Numbered from the stretch's first letter, positions 54,051 to 63,692 are shown. The stretch is 64,000 bases of DNA from Blautia massiliensis (ex Durand et al. 2017) (GCF_001487165.1 NZ_LN913006.1:1697651-1761650), one strand, 5' to 3'. Program-made: numbers and translations. The notes: generated by a model not told the origin, from the letters alone.

Positions 54051-54117
54051 CTTATTTCATACGTCCGTGAACGCAATCCGCGTTCATTATAACTTCACGA
54101 TCTGATCGATTATATGA

Positions 54118-55287
54118 TTAGTCATAAAGGTTAGGAGCGATATCCTCGTCTTCCATATTTGTTGCATCATACCAGTAACCGTCTGTAGGAACATCCTGAA
54201 GCTCCTGGCCGTTTGCTGCTGCTGTCAGAGCGTAGATTGCATAGTATCCCATCATAAGAGGAGACTGTGTAACAGCACCGATGAATGTGCCATCTTTAAC
54301 AGCTGCTTTGATGATAGAACCAGCATCGAAACCAACACCAACTACATCACCGTTTGCCGGGTCAGAACCAAGAACGTTAAGGTTAGCATTTGCTGCAAGA
54401 ACACCCTCTGCGGAAACCTGGTTAGAACCGAATACTGCGATACAGTTCTCCTGGGAAAGGATTGCCTGTGCCTCTGTGGAGCAGAGCTCTACAGTTGTCT
54501 GTGCAGGTACAGCTACCTGGATAACAACGTCTGCGTCTTTAGCATCTGCGTCAGCACCCTCTGCTGCGTTTACATAGAACTCGTTACCGCTTACTGCTAC
54601 AGTCTTGCCATCAGCCTGAAGAAGCTCGATCATCTTGTTGATGAATCCTGTACCACGCTGCTGGATGTTCTGAGCTGTTGCATCCTGGTTAACCTCACCG
54701 ATGATAACCTGTCCGTCAGCATCTTTAACAACGTCTTTAATGCTGTTGTACATATTCTCAGCTGCTACTGCACCAGCCTGTGCGTTGTCTGTACAAACCT
54801 CGCATACTACAGATCCTTCCGGAGCATCAGCGATACCTGTATCGAATGTTACAACCGGGATTCCTTTTTCTGCACATGTCTTAAGTGCATCTGTAACAGA
54901 AGATGTATCACAAGCTGCAAGTCCTAATCCAACAGGATTGGAAGCGATAGCTGTGTTGATCATGTTAACCTGGTCAGCGATATCGGACTCACTGTTCGGT
55001 CCCTGTGGTTTATAAGTAACGCCCAGCTCCTCAGATGCTTTTTTCATACCTTCCTGAGCTGCATCCCAGTATGTGGACTGGAAAGATTTAACCATCATCG
55101 GGAACTCATAAGCTTCGTTTGCTTTCAGTCCGTCGAACTGTGCGGTAGGATCCTCAGCTGCTGTGGAATCTGCGGATTCCTCTGTTGCTGCATCTTCTTT
55201 CTCCTCAGCTGCAAAAGCTGCTGTTGCGCTCATGCTTGTTACCATTGCTGCACAGAGCATTAATGCCATAACCTTTTTTGCTTTCAT
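54118..55287 (-). CDS. Sugar ABC transporter substrate-binding protein (CUT2, ribose-binding-like)
   Basis: A 389-residue exported protein. The signal peptide ends near ATAAFA-AEE, with no lipobox, and is followed by an acidic linker of about 35 residues. The mature part has the periplasmic-binding protein 1 fold: FQSTYWDAAQEGMKKASEEL, then LAACDTSSVTDALKTCAEKG and PVVTFDTGIADAPEG. The ligand is unknown; pentoses or hexoses are usual for this class. AGGAGGAAATATTAT gives a strong start. It is last in its operon, 148 bp after a permease, behind two stem-loops, and is probably made in excess over the membrane parts. Confidence 0.9.
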   Translation of the reverse strand: MKAKKVMALMLCAAMVTSMSATAAFAAEEKEDAATEESADSTAAEDPTAQFDGLKANEAYEFPMMVKSFQSTYWDAAQEGMKKASEELGVTYKPQGPNSESDIADQVNMINTAIASNPVGLGLAACDTSSVTDALKTCAEKGIPVVTFDTGIADAPEGSVVCEVCTDNAQAGAVAAENMYNSIKDVVKDADGQVIIGEVNQDATAQNIQQRGTGFINKMIELLQADGKTVAVSGNEFYVNAAEGADADAKDADVVIQVAVPAQTTVELCSTEAQAILSQENCIAVFGSNQVSAEGVLAANANLNVLGSDPANGDVVGVGFDAGSIIKAAVKDGTFIGAVTQSPLMMGYYAIYALTAAANGQELQDVPTDGYWYDATNMEDEDIAPNLYD

Positions 55288-55337
55288 ATAATATTTCCTC
55301 CTTAAAATATATTATATAGTTTTTTTATGTTCATACG

Positions 55338-55409
55338 CCGTTGCTACCCCTTGGCGTTTCACATCTTTGATTATCGGGTGCTGTTCACATTTCTCTGTAA
55401 ACAGCACCC
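55338..55409 (-). promoter_or_regulatory. Intergenic stem-loops upstream of the binding-protein gene
   Basis: GGGTGCTGTT (55376-55385) pairs perfectly with AACAGCACCC (55400-55409). A smaller CGCC/GGCG hairpin lies at 55338-55361. Neither is followed by a T-run. They occupy the gap between permease and binding-protein genes, as in the rhamnose-type operon. Confidence 0.6.
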
Positions 55410-55435
55410 TTACTTATTATACACACTTCTTAATA

Positions 55436-56413
55436 TCAATGTGCTGCTTTTTTCTCTTTCAGGATATCGATCAGAACGGCTACGATCAGAACGATACCTG
55501 TGATGATCTGCTGCCAGTTTGCCTGCAGGCCGATGTATGGAAGACCTGTTTTCAGAAGCATGATGACGAAGATACCAACGAATGTACCGATTACGGAACC
55601 ATATCCACCGGTAGCTGCTACACCACCAACGAATACACCACCGATAGCATCCATCTCAAGTCCGGCACCAGTACCAGGCTGTACAGTAGGTGTTACTGCT
55701 GCGTATGCGATTGCTGCAAGACCTGTAAACAGACCGCAGACAACGTATACCATTACGTGATAGAACTTTGTATTGATTCCAGAAAGGGCTGCTGCCTCTT
55801 TGTTGGAACCGATTGCAATTGTGTAACGACCGAATTTGGTGTGGTTCAGGATGTACTCCATAAGAAGAACCAGAATGATCATCCACAGGAAACCGAGCGG
55901 ATAACGTGAAGCACTTCTTCCTGTACCAACGGTTACTTTAAAGATTGTGTGGAACCATCCACCGTCCTGTGTAAGTCCCGGCCAAGGTGTCGCACTGCAG
56001 AGAGATCCGGCACCACGGGTAATCATACAGGTACAAAGTGTTGCCAAAAATGGCGGCAGGTTCATAACACCGATCAGTACACCGTTCAGTGCACCGACTG
56101 CGATACCAAGAACAATACAGATCAGCATTGCCAGAGCTACCGGGCAATTGTTGTTTCTGATCAGTGTTCCGCCGATCAGTGCGTATGCTACCATACCAGT
56201 TCCGATTGACAGGTCAACACCACCAGTGATAAGCGGGAATGTAACTCCGATCGCCATAAGAAGATCGTAATATGAGAAATCCAGCATACTCAGGATCGTG
56301 GTGTACTGTCTGAATTCTTTACTCAAGCCTGAGAATATTGCACACAGGACAATGATAACGAGCAAAACAATAAATCTCTGATCACTTAAAATACTTTTTT
56401 TCTTCTTAGTCAT
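55436..56413 (-). CDS. Sugar ABC transporter permease (CUT2)
   Basis: A 325-residue permease with about 9 helices. The signature TGGVDLSIGTGMVAYALIGG and the loop AGLEMDAIGGVFVGGVAATG place it in the RbsC family. GGAGGAAAGTC precedes the ATG. It lies 11 bp after the ATPase gene. Confidence 0.92.
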   Translation of the reverse strand: MTKKKKSILSDQRFIVLLVIIVLCAIFSGLSKEFRQYTTILSMLDFSYYDLLMAIGVTFPLITGGVDLSIGTGMVAYALIGGTLIRNNNCPVALAMLICIVLGIAVGALNGVLIGVMNLPPFLATLCTCMITRGAGSLCSATPWPGLTQDGGWFHTIFKVTVGTGRSASRYPLGFLWMIILVLLMEYILNHTKFGRYTIAIGSNKEAAALSGINTKFYHVMVYVVCGLFTGLAAIAYAAVTPTVQPGTGAGLEMDAIGGVFVGGVAATGGYGSVIGTFVGIFVIMLLKTGLPYIGLQANWQQIITGIVLIVAVLIDILKEKKAAH

Positions 56414-56424
56414 GACTTTCCTCC

Positions 56425-57936
56425 TTAATCGATATTCCGTGTGGCCTTGTCCATGATGTTTTCCTGGGTTGCCTCGGAGATATCAATACATCCGGTAACT
56501 TTACCCTCACACATGATGATGATACGGTCACTCATTCGGAGAACTTCCGTCATCTCAGAAGAAATCATGATAATGGATTTTCCTTCTGCTGCCAGTCTGT
56601 TCATTAATTTGTAGATTTCGTTCTTGGCACCAACATCGATACCTCTTGTCGGCTCATCGAAAATAAGGATATCACTGTCTCGTGTCAGCCATTTAGCAAT
56701 AACAACCTTCTGCTGGTTACCACCGGAAAGGTTTACTACCAGCTGATCTGTTGTAGGTGTCTTTGTTGCAAGCTCTTTTACATATTTCTCAGTAACTTCT
56801 TTTTCTTTTGCTTTATTAATGAAGAGACCGTTTGTAAAGTTTTCCATTGTAGCAAGTGTTGTATTCTCTGTTACAGATTTCTGTACAACAACACCGTATC
56901 TTCTTCTGTCCTCTGACAGATAACCGATACCACATTTAACAGCATCCTGCGGGCTGTTGATAGTCACCTCATGAAGCTGACCGTCTTTACCCATAACGGA
57001 GATTTTACCACTCTGCTTCGGATCTGCTCCGAACAGTGCTCTGGCTGTTTCGGTACGTCCTGCACCCATCAGTCCTGAGAAGCCAAGGATCTCGCCTTTT
57101 CTCAGCTCAAAGCTTACATCCTGGACCATCTTACCTGCGTTCAGATGCTCAACCTTAAGAACTACCGGTGCATCTGCCGGAACCGCACTCTCCTGCTTCG
57201 GATCCTCATAAATAACACGACCAACCATCATGTTGATGATATCTTCTTTTGTACTGTCTTTTGTGATGAGGGTTCCTACGTAACCACCATCTCGCATGAC
57301 TGTTACACGGTCTGTGATGGTTTTGATCTCATCCATACGGTGTGAGATATACACGATACCAAGATTTTTCTTACGAAGGTCACGGATGATCTCAAACAGA
57401 TCCGCGATCTCTTTCTCGGTAAGTGCTGCGGAAGGCTCATCGAAGATGATAACCTCAGCTTTATGAGAGATTGCTTTTGCGATCTCACACATCTGCTGTT
57501 TTCCGACTGTCAGGTTTTTCATCTTTTCCTTCGGATTGATCTCAATGTTCAGATCCTGGAAAAGCTTCTTTGAATCCTCGATCATCTTTTTGTCATCAAT
57601 GCGGAAACCTTTTTTCGGCTCACGTCCGATGAAGATGTTCTGAGCAACGGTAAGATCACCTACCATGTTCAGCTCCTGATGTACGATTACAACGCCGGCA
57701 TCCTGTGCCTCACGTGTATTGTGGAATTCTGTTTCCTGTCCTTTGTAAACGATGGAACCTGAATCCTTCTGATAAATACCGGTAAGAACCTTCATCAGTG
57801 TTGATTTACCGGCACCGTTTTCTCCCATAAGTGCATGTACTTCGCCGCGTTTTACTTCGAAATTAACGTGATCCAGAGCATGAACTCCAGGAAAGGACTT
57901 ATCAATGTCCTTCATAGTTAAAATAACTTCACCCAT
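56425..57936 (-). CDS. Sugar ABC transporter ATP-binding protein (CUT2, RbsA-like)
   Basis: A 503-residue double-cassette ATPase. Cassette 1: GENGAGKSTLMKVLTGIYQK, LTVGKQQMCEIAKAI, IFDEPSAALTEKEI. Cassette 2: GLMGAGRTETARALFGAD (degenerate Walker A), VNLSGGNQQKVVIAKWL and IFDEPTRGIDVGAKNEIY. It powers import through the two flanking permeases. Its ATG follows GGGAGGATGCGACA, 21 bp after the first permease. Confidence 0.94.
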   Translation of the reverse strand: MGEVILTMKDIDKSFPGVHALDHVNFEVKRGEVHALMGENGAGKSTLMKVLTGIYQKDSGSIVYKGQETEFHNTREAQDAGVVIVHQELNMVGDLTVAQNIFIGREPKKGFRIDDKKMIEDSKKLFQDLNIEINPKEKMKNLTVGKQQMCEIAKAISHKAEVIIFDEPSAALTEKEIADLFEIIRDLRKKNLGIVYISHRMDEIKTITDRVTVMRDGGYVGTLITKDSTKEDIINMMVGRVIYEDPKQESAVPADAPVVLKVEHLNAGKMVQDVSFELRKGEILGFSGLMGAGRTETARALFGADPKQSGKISVMGKDGQLHEVTINSPQDAVKCGIGYLSEDRRRYGVVVQKSVTENTTLATMENFTNGLFINKAKEKEVTEKYVKELATKTPTTDQLVVNLSGGNQQKVVIAKWLTRDSDILIFDEPTRGIDVGAKNEIYKLMNRLAAEGKSIIMISSEMTEVLRMSDRIIIMCEGKVTGCIDISEATQENIMDKATRNID

Positions 57937-57957
57937 TGTCGCATCCTCCCTCTAAGA

Positions 57958-58932
57958 TCAGTTCTTTCTGCGTCTTGCAGAAACGTCGATATAAACTGCA
58001 ACGATAACGATGATACCTGTGATGATCATCTGCTGTCCTTTACCAAGGCCAAATGCCATGATGCCCTGCTGAAGAAGAGAGATGATAAATACGCCGATTA
58101 CAGTACCGCCGATGGAAGCAAGTCCACCAACCATGGATGTACCACCCATAACGCAGCCTGCAATAGCCTCATTGTTGTACTGATCGCCATAACCAGGCTG
58201 AACAGTTGTGTATGTAGCTACAAAGAAGAGTGCTGCAATACCTACCAGAAATCCGCAGATCATATAAGCAAGCATTTCCCATTTCTTTGTGTTGACACCG
58301 GAAAGACGGACAGCCTCTTTGTTAGATCCAAGGCAGAGGATGTAACGTCCTGGTTTTGTGTTGTAAAGAACGATACCGCAGATAACTGCCATTACCAGGA
58401 AAATAATAATTCCTACAGGGAAGCCGTTTACGGAAACGATATTACGGAACCAGCCGTTTGCATCGCCAGCTGCCGGCCAGCTTACGGACTGTGTTTTTGT
58501 GAATACAGAAGCAATACCTTTTGCAATGTTCATGGATGCCATGGAAATAATGAATGGTGGCACTGACATGTAAGAAACCATCCAGCCATTGAAAATACCA
58601 AAGCAGAGACCGATCAGAATGCAAAGGATCATGGCAACTGCACATGGAACCTTGTAAGATGTCATGCAGTAACCGGATACCAGTGCACAGCAGAACATTA
58701 CAGGTCCGATGGAGAAATCAATTCCTCCTGTAGCGATTACGAATGTAACGCCAAGTGACAAAAAGCCCAGGAAATACACATAGTTCAAAGTAGACTTGAT
58801 ACTATCAACAGTCGGAAACTTGTTTCCAAGAACTACTTTAAAAACCAGGAACATAAGAATCAGAACACAGACAAGAAGTATTCTGTTCAATCCGAGCTTC
58901 TTAACGATTGGATTTTGTTTTAAGTTTTCCAA
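57958..58932 (-). CDS. Sugar ABC transporter permease (CUT2), TTG start
   Basis: A 324-residue permease: ATGGIDFSIGPVMFCCALVS and YNNEAIAGCVMGGTSMVGGL are the family signatures. The start codon is TTG at 58932, seven bases after GAGGAGGG. The protein continues ENLKQNPIVKKLGLNRILLV. There is no in-frame ATG nearby, so TTG is the real start and may limit its level. First gene of the operon. Confidence 0.9.
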   Translation of the reverse strand: MENLKQNPIVKKLGLNRILLVCVLILMFLVFKVVLGNKFPTVDSIKSTLNYVYFLGFLSLGVTFVIATGGIDFSIGPVMFCCALVSGYCMTSYKVPCAVAMILCILIGLCFGIFNGWMVSYMSVPPFIISMASMNIAKGIASVFTKTQSVSWPAAGDANGWFRNIVSVNGFPVGIIIFLVMAVICGIVLYNTKPGRYILCLGSNKEAVRLSGVNTKKWEMLAYMICGFLVGIAALFFVATYTTVQPGYGDQYNNEAIAGCVMGGTSMVGGLASIGGTVIGVFIISLLQQGIMAFGLGKGQQMIITGIIVIVAVYIDVSARRRKN

Positions 58933-58978
58933 TTTTTACCCTCCTCACGTTTTGCACGTATCTTGTGTTTTCTTGGTT

Positions 58979-58984
58979 ATTATA
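58979..58984 (-). promoter_or_regulatory. -10 element of the second sugar ABC operon
   Basis: A perfect minus-strand TATAAT lies 46 bp before the first permease, with no good -35 at 16-18 bases. This is consistent with a promoter that needs the AraC-type response regulator encoded next door. Confidence 0.45.
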
Positions 58985-59022
58985 ATACCGTCAAAAATCA
59001 ATAATTGTAATAGAATATCTTT

Positions 59023-59069
59023 CAAAAAAAGGTTAAATATTTACTGTCTGGTAAATATTTAACCCTTTT
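59023..59069 (-). terminator. Terminator of the three-gene sensor operon
   Basis: GGTTAAATATTTAC pairs perfectly (14 bp) with GTAAATATTTAACC around a 6-base loop, followed by TTTTTTT on the minus strand. It separates the sensor operon from the transporter operon downstream. Confidence 0.85.
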
Positions 59070-59089
59070 CTTTGTGCATTTATGACTAT

Positions 59090-60097
59090 TTACGGTGTAA
59101 GATCACCATATGTTTTTAACGTATTAAACGGGAAAAGCAGTTTTTCGATCTCACTGGTATACATATTGTCAGGAGTTACCAGCTGGCACCCGGAATTAAT
59201 ATTCTTTTTATAGTTTTCTCCACGCAGCATCTTAACTGTTTCCCGAACACCCACATACCCCATTTTAAATGCCTTCTGTACAACGATTCCCTGGAAGATT
59301 CCGTGTTCCATCAGCTGGACGGCCTCCTGTGAGCTGTCTACTCCCACCACCCTGATCCGGTTCTCTGCTTTTGCTGCCTTTACTGCTCTTGCAGCACCTA
59401 CAGAGGAATATTCATTCATCCCCGCGATCATCTTGAGATCCGGATATTTTTTCATCAGCTCTTTTGTAAGCTCATAGGACTTATCATACTGAGAATCACA
59501 GTATACCACATCCACGATATTATCCTTCAGACTGCCAAGTCCTGTCCGGAAACCTTTTTCTCTTTCAACTGCCGTAGATACACCCTTTACATGTGAAACG
59601 ATCGCGATCTGATCATCCGCTCCCACAAGATCCTTCGCAAACCTGCCAAGGATCTGCCCCGCTTCCAGATTATCGGTCGCAACGGTAAGATCCTGGACCT
59701 CTTCCTGTGTGTAAGAATCAATAAATGCGATATGTATTCCCTGTTCCTTTGCCTTCTTCAAAAGCTGGTCGGATTCAGTGAAGCTGGACGGCGAGATCAG
59801 GATCGCGTCCGGTTTTTCTTCTGTTGCCCTTTCGATCAGCTTGTTCTGACCATCCACATCATTCTCTTCCTCAGGTGCCCATACGCGGATATCTGCATTA
59901 TATTCCTTTGCAGCCATCTCCGCCCCCTGGATCAGTGATGTCCAGAAATCGTTGGTACCGTCCACAACCTTCGGAATATAGATCAGCGATAGTTTTCTCT
60001 CTTCTTCTACCTGTTTATAATAGAATATTCCGGCTACAAGCCCCGCCACAAGGCAGATGACCACTCCAAAAGTCAGGAGTTTTCTATGTTTTTTCAT
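59090..60097 (-). CDS. Membrane-anchored sugar-binding sensor protein
   Basis: A 335-residue periplasmic-binding-fold protein held by an uncleaved N-terminal helix (LLTFGVVICLVAGLVAGIFY, about 7-26). The ligand part has KVVDGTNDFWTSLIQGAEMA, then DAILISPSSFTESDQLLKKA and VVGVDSSQEAVQLMEHGIFQ, as in ribose-binding proteins. Its gene overlaps the kinase gene by four bases (ATGA). Anchored binding proteins encoded with a YesM kinase are known as sugar co-sensors (for example XylFII-LytS in Clostridium). It therefore probably presents a sugar to the kinase rather than to a transporter. Confidence 0.88.
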   Translation of the reverse strand: MKKHRKLLTFGVVICLVAGLVAGIFYYKQVEEERKLSLIYIPKVVDGTNDFWTSLIQGAEMAAKEYNADIRVWAPEEENDVDGQNKLIERATEEKPDAILISPSSFTESDQLLKKAKEQGIHIAFIDSYTQEEVQDLTVATDNLEAGQILGRFAKDLVGADDQIAIVSHVKGVSTAVEREKGFRTGLGSLKDNIVDVVYCDSQYDKSYELTKELMKKYPDLKMIAGMNEYSSVGAARAVKAAKAENRIRVVGVDSSQEAVQLMEHGIFQGIVVQKAFKMGYVGVRETVKMLRGENYKKNINSGCQLVTPDNMYTSEIEKLLFPFNTLKTYGDLTP

Positions 60098-61881
60098 ATT
60101 GATTCCTCCTGTATTCCCGGAATGGTGATCGTGGCAGTGGTTCCGACACCTTTTTCACTTTCATAGGTGATCCCGTAATTTTCTCCATAATAAAGCTTCA
60201 GACGTTTCTGTACATTGTAAACACCCACACCATTGGAATGATAATTCACCTTATGCTTATCATAAATATGTGACAATGTTTCCTCATCCATACCTACACC
60301 ATTGTCGATCACCTGAAGAACTGCATTTCCGTCCTTCATAAAGCCTTTTACCTGCAAAAGTCCCTTACTCTCTTTATATTTCAGTCCATGATAGATGGCA
60401 TTTTCAATGATCGGCTGGAGAACCAGCTTGATCAGAGGGATATTTAATATAGAAGGTTCTACATCAATCTCGAATTCCAGCTTGTCCTTGTAACGCATCT
60501 TCTGGATTGTAAGATAACCCTTGGCATACTCCACTTCCCTTGCAAGAGGAACCACTTCATCTTCATTACTGATGCTCTGACGAAGAAGACGTGCCAGGGA
60601 TGCTGTCATCAGAACAACCTCTTCGTACTTTCTGCCCTCTGCCATCCAGATGATCGAATCCAGGGTATTGTAGAGAAAATGAGGATTGATCTGGGACTGA
60701 AGGGCCTTAAGCTCACTTTTTCTCTTTGCTTCCTGTTCCTTCACATTCTGCTCCATAAGATCCTGTATCCTATGTGTCATCACATTGAAAGATTTCGTCA
60801 GGCTTCCGATCTCATTCTCTGAATCGATTTCCACATCTGCTCCGTCAAAATGCCCTTCCTGTACTCTGGACATGGAATCTCTGAGACGCTGAAGAGGATA
60901 TGTAAGACTCTTTGCCAGAAATCTGGAAAAAAGCAGTGCCACGATCATCAGAAGTGCGGAAATAAGCACATAAATACTCTGTGCCTGATTGCTTTTGCGC
61001 AGGAGTTCGCTGACGCTCATACAGCCCACAACGGTCCATCCGGTTTTATTTGATCTGGAAATGGAATACAGCTTTCCTCTGTTTCCCTTTTCGGTACGCA
61101 CCGTATCTTCTTTTGATTTCACGATCAGGTCGATATTCTCAGTCTGCAATTCATTATAAAGCTGCTGCTGTTGGGGATGGTATACAATATTTCCGCTTTC
61201 ATCCAGAATGAATGCGTATCCCTTTTTCCCGATCGTATTCTGATCACAAAGTTCACTGATGGCACTGTAATTCAGATCAATAAAAAAGACTCCCTCTTTC
61301 TCACCGCTGTTGGAAAAATTACGGATTCCCCTGCTTAAAGTGATCACCCACGGACGCTCTCCGCTGATGATGTGCTGTACATGAGAAGATGTAAGAAGCG
61401 GGCCTTCCGGCTTCTGTAAAGCTTCCAGATACCACTCCTGGGTGGAAAGCTTCAGATCCGGATTCACAGACTGTTTGCCGTCGTTGATCAGCTTCCGTCC
61501 ATTACTTCCAATGATCCCAAGATTTCGGATATCACTTCGTCCATCCAGAATAGTCTTGAACTGATTGATCAGACGCTCTCTTGTTCCATTGTCCACATTT
61601 TCACCAAAAAGATATTGCTGTACATCCTCGTTACTGGAGATCATATAGGCTATATTTTCCATGTAATCAATATAGGAATCAATATTCTGATTCATCTGCT
61701 GCACGATATTCTGGGTGTAGACAGCAGAATTTTCAAAAATAGAATTGCGGGTATATCTCATGGAAACACCTGTTATGACCAGCACCGCACTTAAAAGCAG
61801 CACCGTCACTACCGCAAAGATCGCACTCTGGATACTCTTAAATTTTCCTATGATCTTTGCCGCAAACCGGATATCTCTCAT
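60094..61881 (-). CDS. YesM-type sensor histidine kinase
   Basis: A 595-residue kinase. TM1 (about 18-40) and TM2 (about 295-318) enclose an extracytoplasmic dCache-like domain. A HAMP domain follows (LQRLRDSMSRVQEGHFDGAD), then the His_kinase motif NPHFLYNTLDSIIWMAEGRK and the ATP site IIENAIYHGLKYKESKGLLQ with DNGVGMDEETL. The gene overlaps both neighbours by four bases, so regulator, kinase and binding protein are coupled. The ligand is presumably the sugar carried by the adjacent ABC transporter. Confidence 0.93.
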   Translation of the reverse strand: MRDIRFAAKIIGKFKSIQSAIFAVVTVLLLSAVLVITGVSMRYTRNSIFENSAVYTQNIVQQMNQNIDSYIDYMENIAYMISSNEDVQQYLFGENVDNGTRERLINQFKTILDGRSDIRNLGIIGSNGRKLINDGKQSVNPDLKLSTQEWYLEALQKPEGPLLTSSHVQHIISGERPWVITLSRGIRNFSNSGEKEGVFFIDLNYSAISELCDQNTIGKKGYAFILDESGNIVYHPQQQQLYNELQTENIDLIVKSKEDTVRTEKGNRGKLYSISRSNKTGWTVVGCMSVSELLRKSNQAQSIYVLISALLMIVALLFSRFLAKSLTYPLQRLRDSMSRVQEGHFDGADVEIDSENEIGSLTKSFNVMTHRIQDLMEQNVKEQEAKRKSELKALQSQINPHFLYNTLDSIIWMAEGRKYEEVVLMTASLARLLRQSISNEDEVVPLAREVEYAKGYLTIQKMRYKDKLEFEIDVEPSILNIPLIKLVLQPIIENAIYHGLKYKESKGLLQVKGFMKDGNAVLQVIDNGVGMDEETLSHIYDKHKVNYHSNGVGVYNVQKRLKLYYGENYGITYESEKGVGTTATITIPGIQEESI

Positions 61882-63494
61882 TTACGTTTCTCCCTTGCAT
61901 ATTCTGTTGGTGTGCAGCCGGTCATTTTTTTGAAGGAGATCCCAAAATAATGGGGATCTGCAAATCCGACTTTCTCGGCAATTTCATAATTCTTCATAGT
62001 TGTATTCTCCAGAAGTTCCTTCGCTTTCTCCATGCGGGTACGGATCAGAACCTCTGTAAAAGTCTCTCCCGTAAGATCCTTAAAGATCGTACTGAAATAG
62101 CTTGTACTGATATTCAGATAGGAACAGATACTGTTCAGGCTTAAATCCGGATCCACATAATTCTTCTGGATATAATCCAGGGCAAGTCTGGCCTGACGCT
62201 GTCCGCTGGAGCTGTTTGCATCGGAAAGTGTCTGGAAAATCTCTCCGATATGATTCCTGACCAGTTCAACAGCACTGTCAAAAGAATTCTGCTCCGTAAC
62301 CTGCTGCAGAAGTGCTTCTCTTTTGGAAAAAAGCCTGTTGTCCGGAACCATATCCTCACAGGTCTCATCTGCTGCACGGATGATCTGCTGAAGATACACG
62401 CAGGCACGACTCTTATCCACCCGCGCTTCCTTGATCTCAGAAGAGATCTGTTCCAGAATATGCTCTGCGTTTTCCTTTTTACCCGCTTTCAGAGCAGCTG
62501 GCAGCTTCTCTACATAAACTTTAATGGAAAGATTTTTTTCCTCCGGCTGTTCTTCCATATCAATAAGAAGGCTTCCTCCAAGAAGATAACGATATTCAAT
62601 AGCTTTCTCTGCAAGTTCATGGGATGCACGAAGCTCCTGCTGAGTTCTGGCCCAGCTTCCCACACCGATAGAAATATCCAGCGACATCAGTTCCTTCAGC
62701 TTATCCTGGATCGTCCTGCAGATCTCCATGATCTTGTGTTCAAACTCTCTGGTACGGTTTCCCATGAAAAGAGCACCAACCTTGTTATTTCCGGCCTGAT
62801 ATGCCACTCCTGCTTTTTCTTTGCTGATGATCTCATCACTGATATTAAAAAGGACAAAAGACATCAGTGCACTCTCCTGACGTTTCTCCGCAGTAAGCTG
62901 ACTACCGTCCGAATACAGATCCAGATCAAAAACAGCCACACGATAGCATGCTGCCTCAAGATCGATTCCCAGTGCTGCAAGCTCTTCCAGACTTTCCTGC
63001 CGTGTCTTGATATTATCCACAAAGCCCTGCAGCGCTCTGGAACGGATCACAATGGCGTTTTTCTGATAATTCTCGGAAGTCTGTGTCAGACGTTCCAGCT
63101 TCTCTTTTTCTTTTCTTTGCTGGTCTACCTTCTCCTTCATTTTTCCGATAACATTTCTGAGTTCCATGGCTGTCACCGGCTTCAGCATATATTCACTGAC
63201 ACCATACTGGATTGCCTTCTTGGCATACTCGAATTCTCCAAATCCGCTGAAGATCACGATCACGATGTCCGGATAATTATCATGGAGAAAACGGCTCAGT
63301 TCCATACCATCCATATATGGCATAAGGATATCTGTAAGCACGATATCCACCGGATGGTTCTGTACAAATTCCGCTGCTGCTTTCCCGTTATCACAGTCTC
63401 CTACCAGCTCACAGTCCATTGCTTTCCAGTCAATATTCTCCCGGATCGCATCTCGAACAAGTATCTCATCATCTACCAGTAAAATACGATACAT
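61878..63494 (-). CDS. YesN-type response regulator with AraC DNA-binding domain
   Basis: A 538-residue regulator. The receiver domain (1-120) has VDDEI at 7-11 and Asp55 in IVLTDILMPYMDG. A coiled, charged linker (about 120-145) and a long middle domain lead to the C-terminal AraC pair (about 430-535; LNSICSYLNISTSYFSTIFK, VGFADPHYFGISFKKMTGCT). First gene of the sensor operon. GGGGGACAACAG is the only, weak ribosome binding site. It should activate the ABC operon at 54-59 kb. Confidence 0.93.
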   Translation of the reverse strand: MYRILLVDDEILVRDAIRENIDWKAMDCELVGDCDNGKAAAEFVQNHPVDIVLTDILMPYMDGMELSRFLHDNYPDIVIVIFSGFGEFEYAKKAIQYGVSEYMLKPVTAMELRNVIGKMKEKVDQQRKEKEKLERLTQTSENYQKNAIVIRSRALQGFVDNIKTRQESLEELAALGIDLEAACYRVAVFDLDLYSDGSQLTAEKRQESALMSFVLFNISDEIISKEKAGVAYQAGNNKVGALFMGNRTREFEHKIMEICRTIQDKLKELMSLDISIGVGSWARTQQELRASHELAEKAIEYRYLLGGSLLIDMEEQPEEKNLSIKVYVEKLPAALKAGKKENAEHILEQISSEIKEARVDKSRACVYLQQIIRAADETCEDMVPDNRLFSKREALLQQVTEQNSFDSAVELVRNHIGEIFQTLSDANSSSGQRQARLALDYIQKNYVDPDLSLNSICSYLNISTSYFSTIFKDLTGETFTEVLIRTRMEKAKELLENTTMKNYEIAEKVGFADPHYFGISFKKMTGCTPTEYAREKRK

Positions 63495-63692
63495 AATTTC
63501 TGTTGTCCCCCTCTGATCAGTTTCTGTTGTTTTTATTGCACATCCCCATGACAGATCCTTCCCCCGTCTCTGTCATTTTCATTGGTAAGATTACTGTCCT
63601 TTCTGTGAACAATAACTATTAATTCTTTTTATATGTTAACATGTTTGGTTAAAATTTACAACGGAGTTTCTTAGTCCAAATTAAATACAAAG

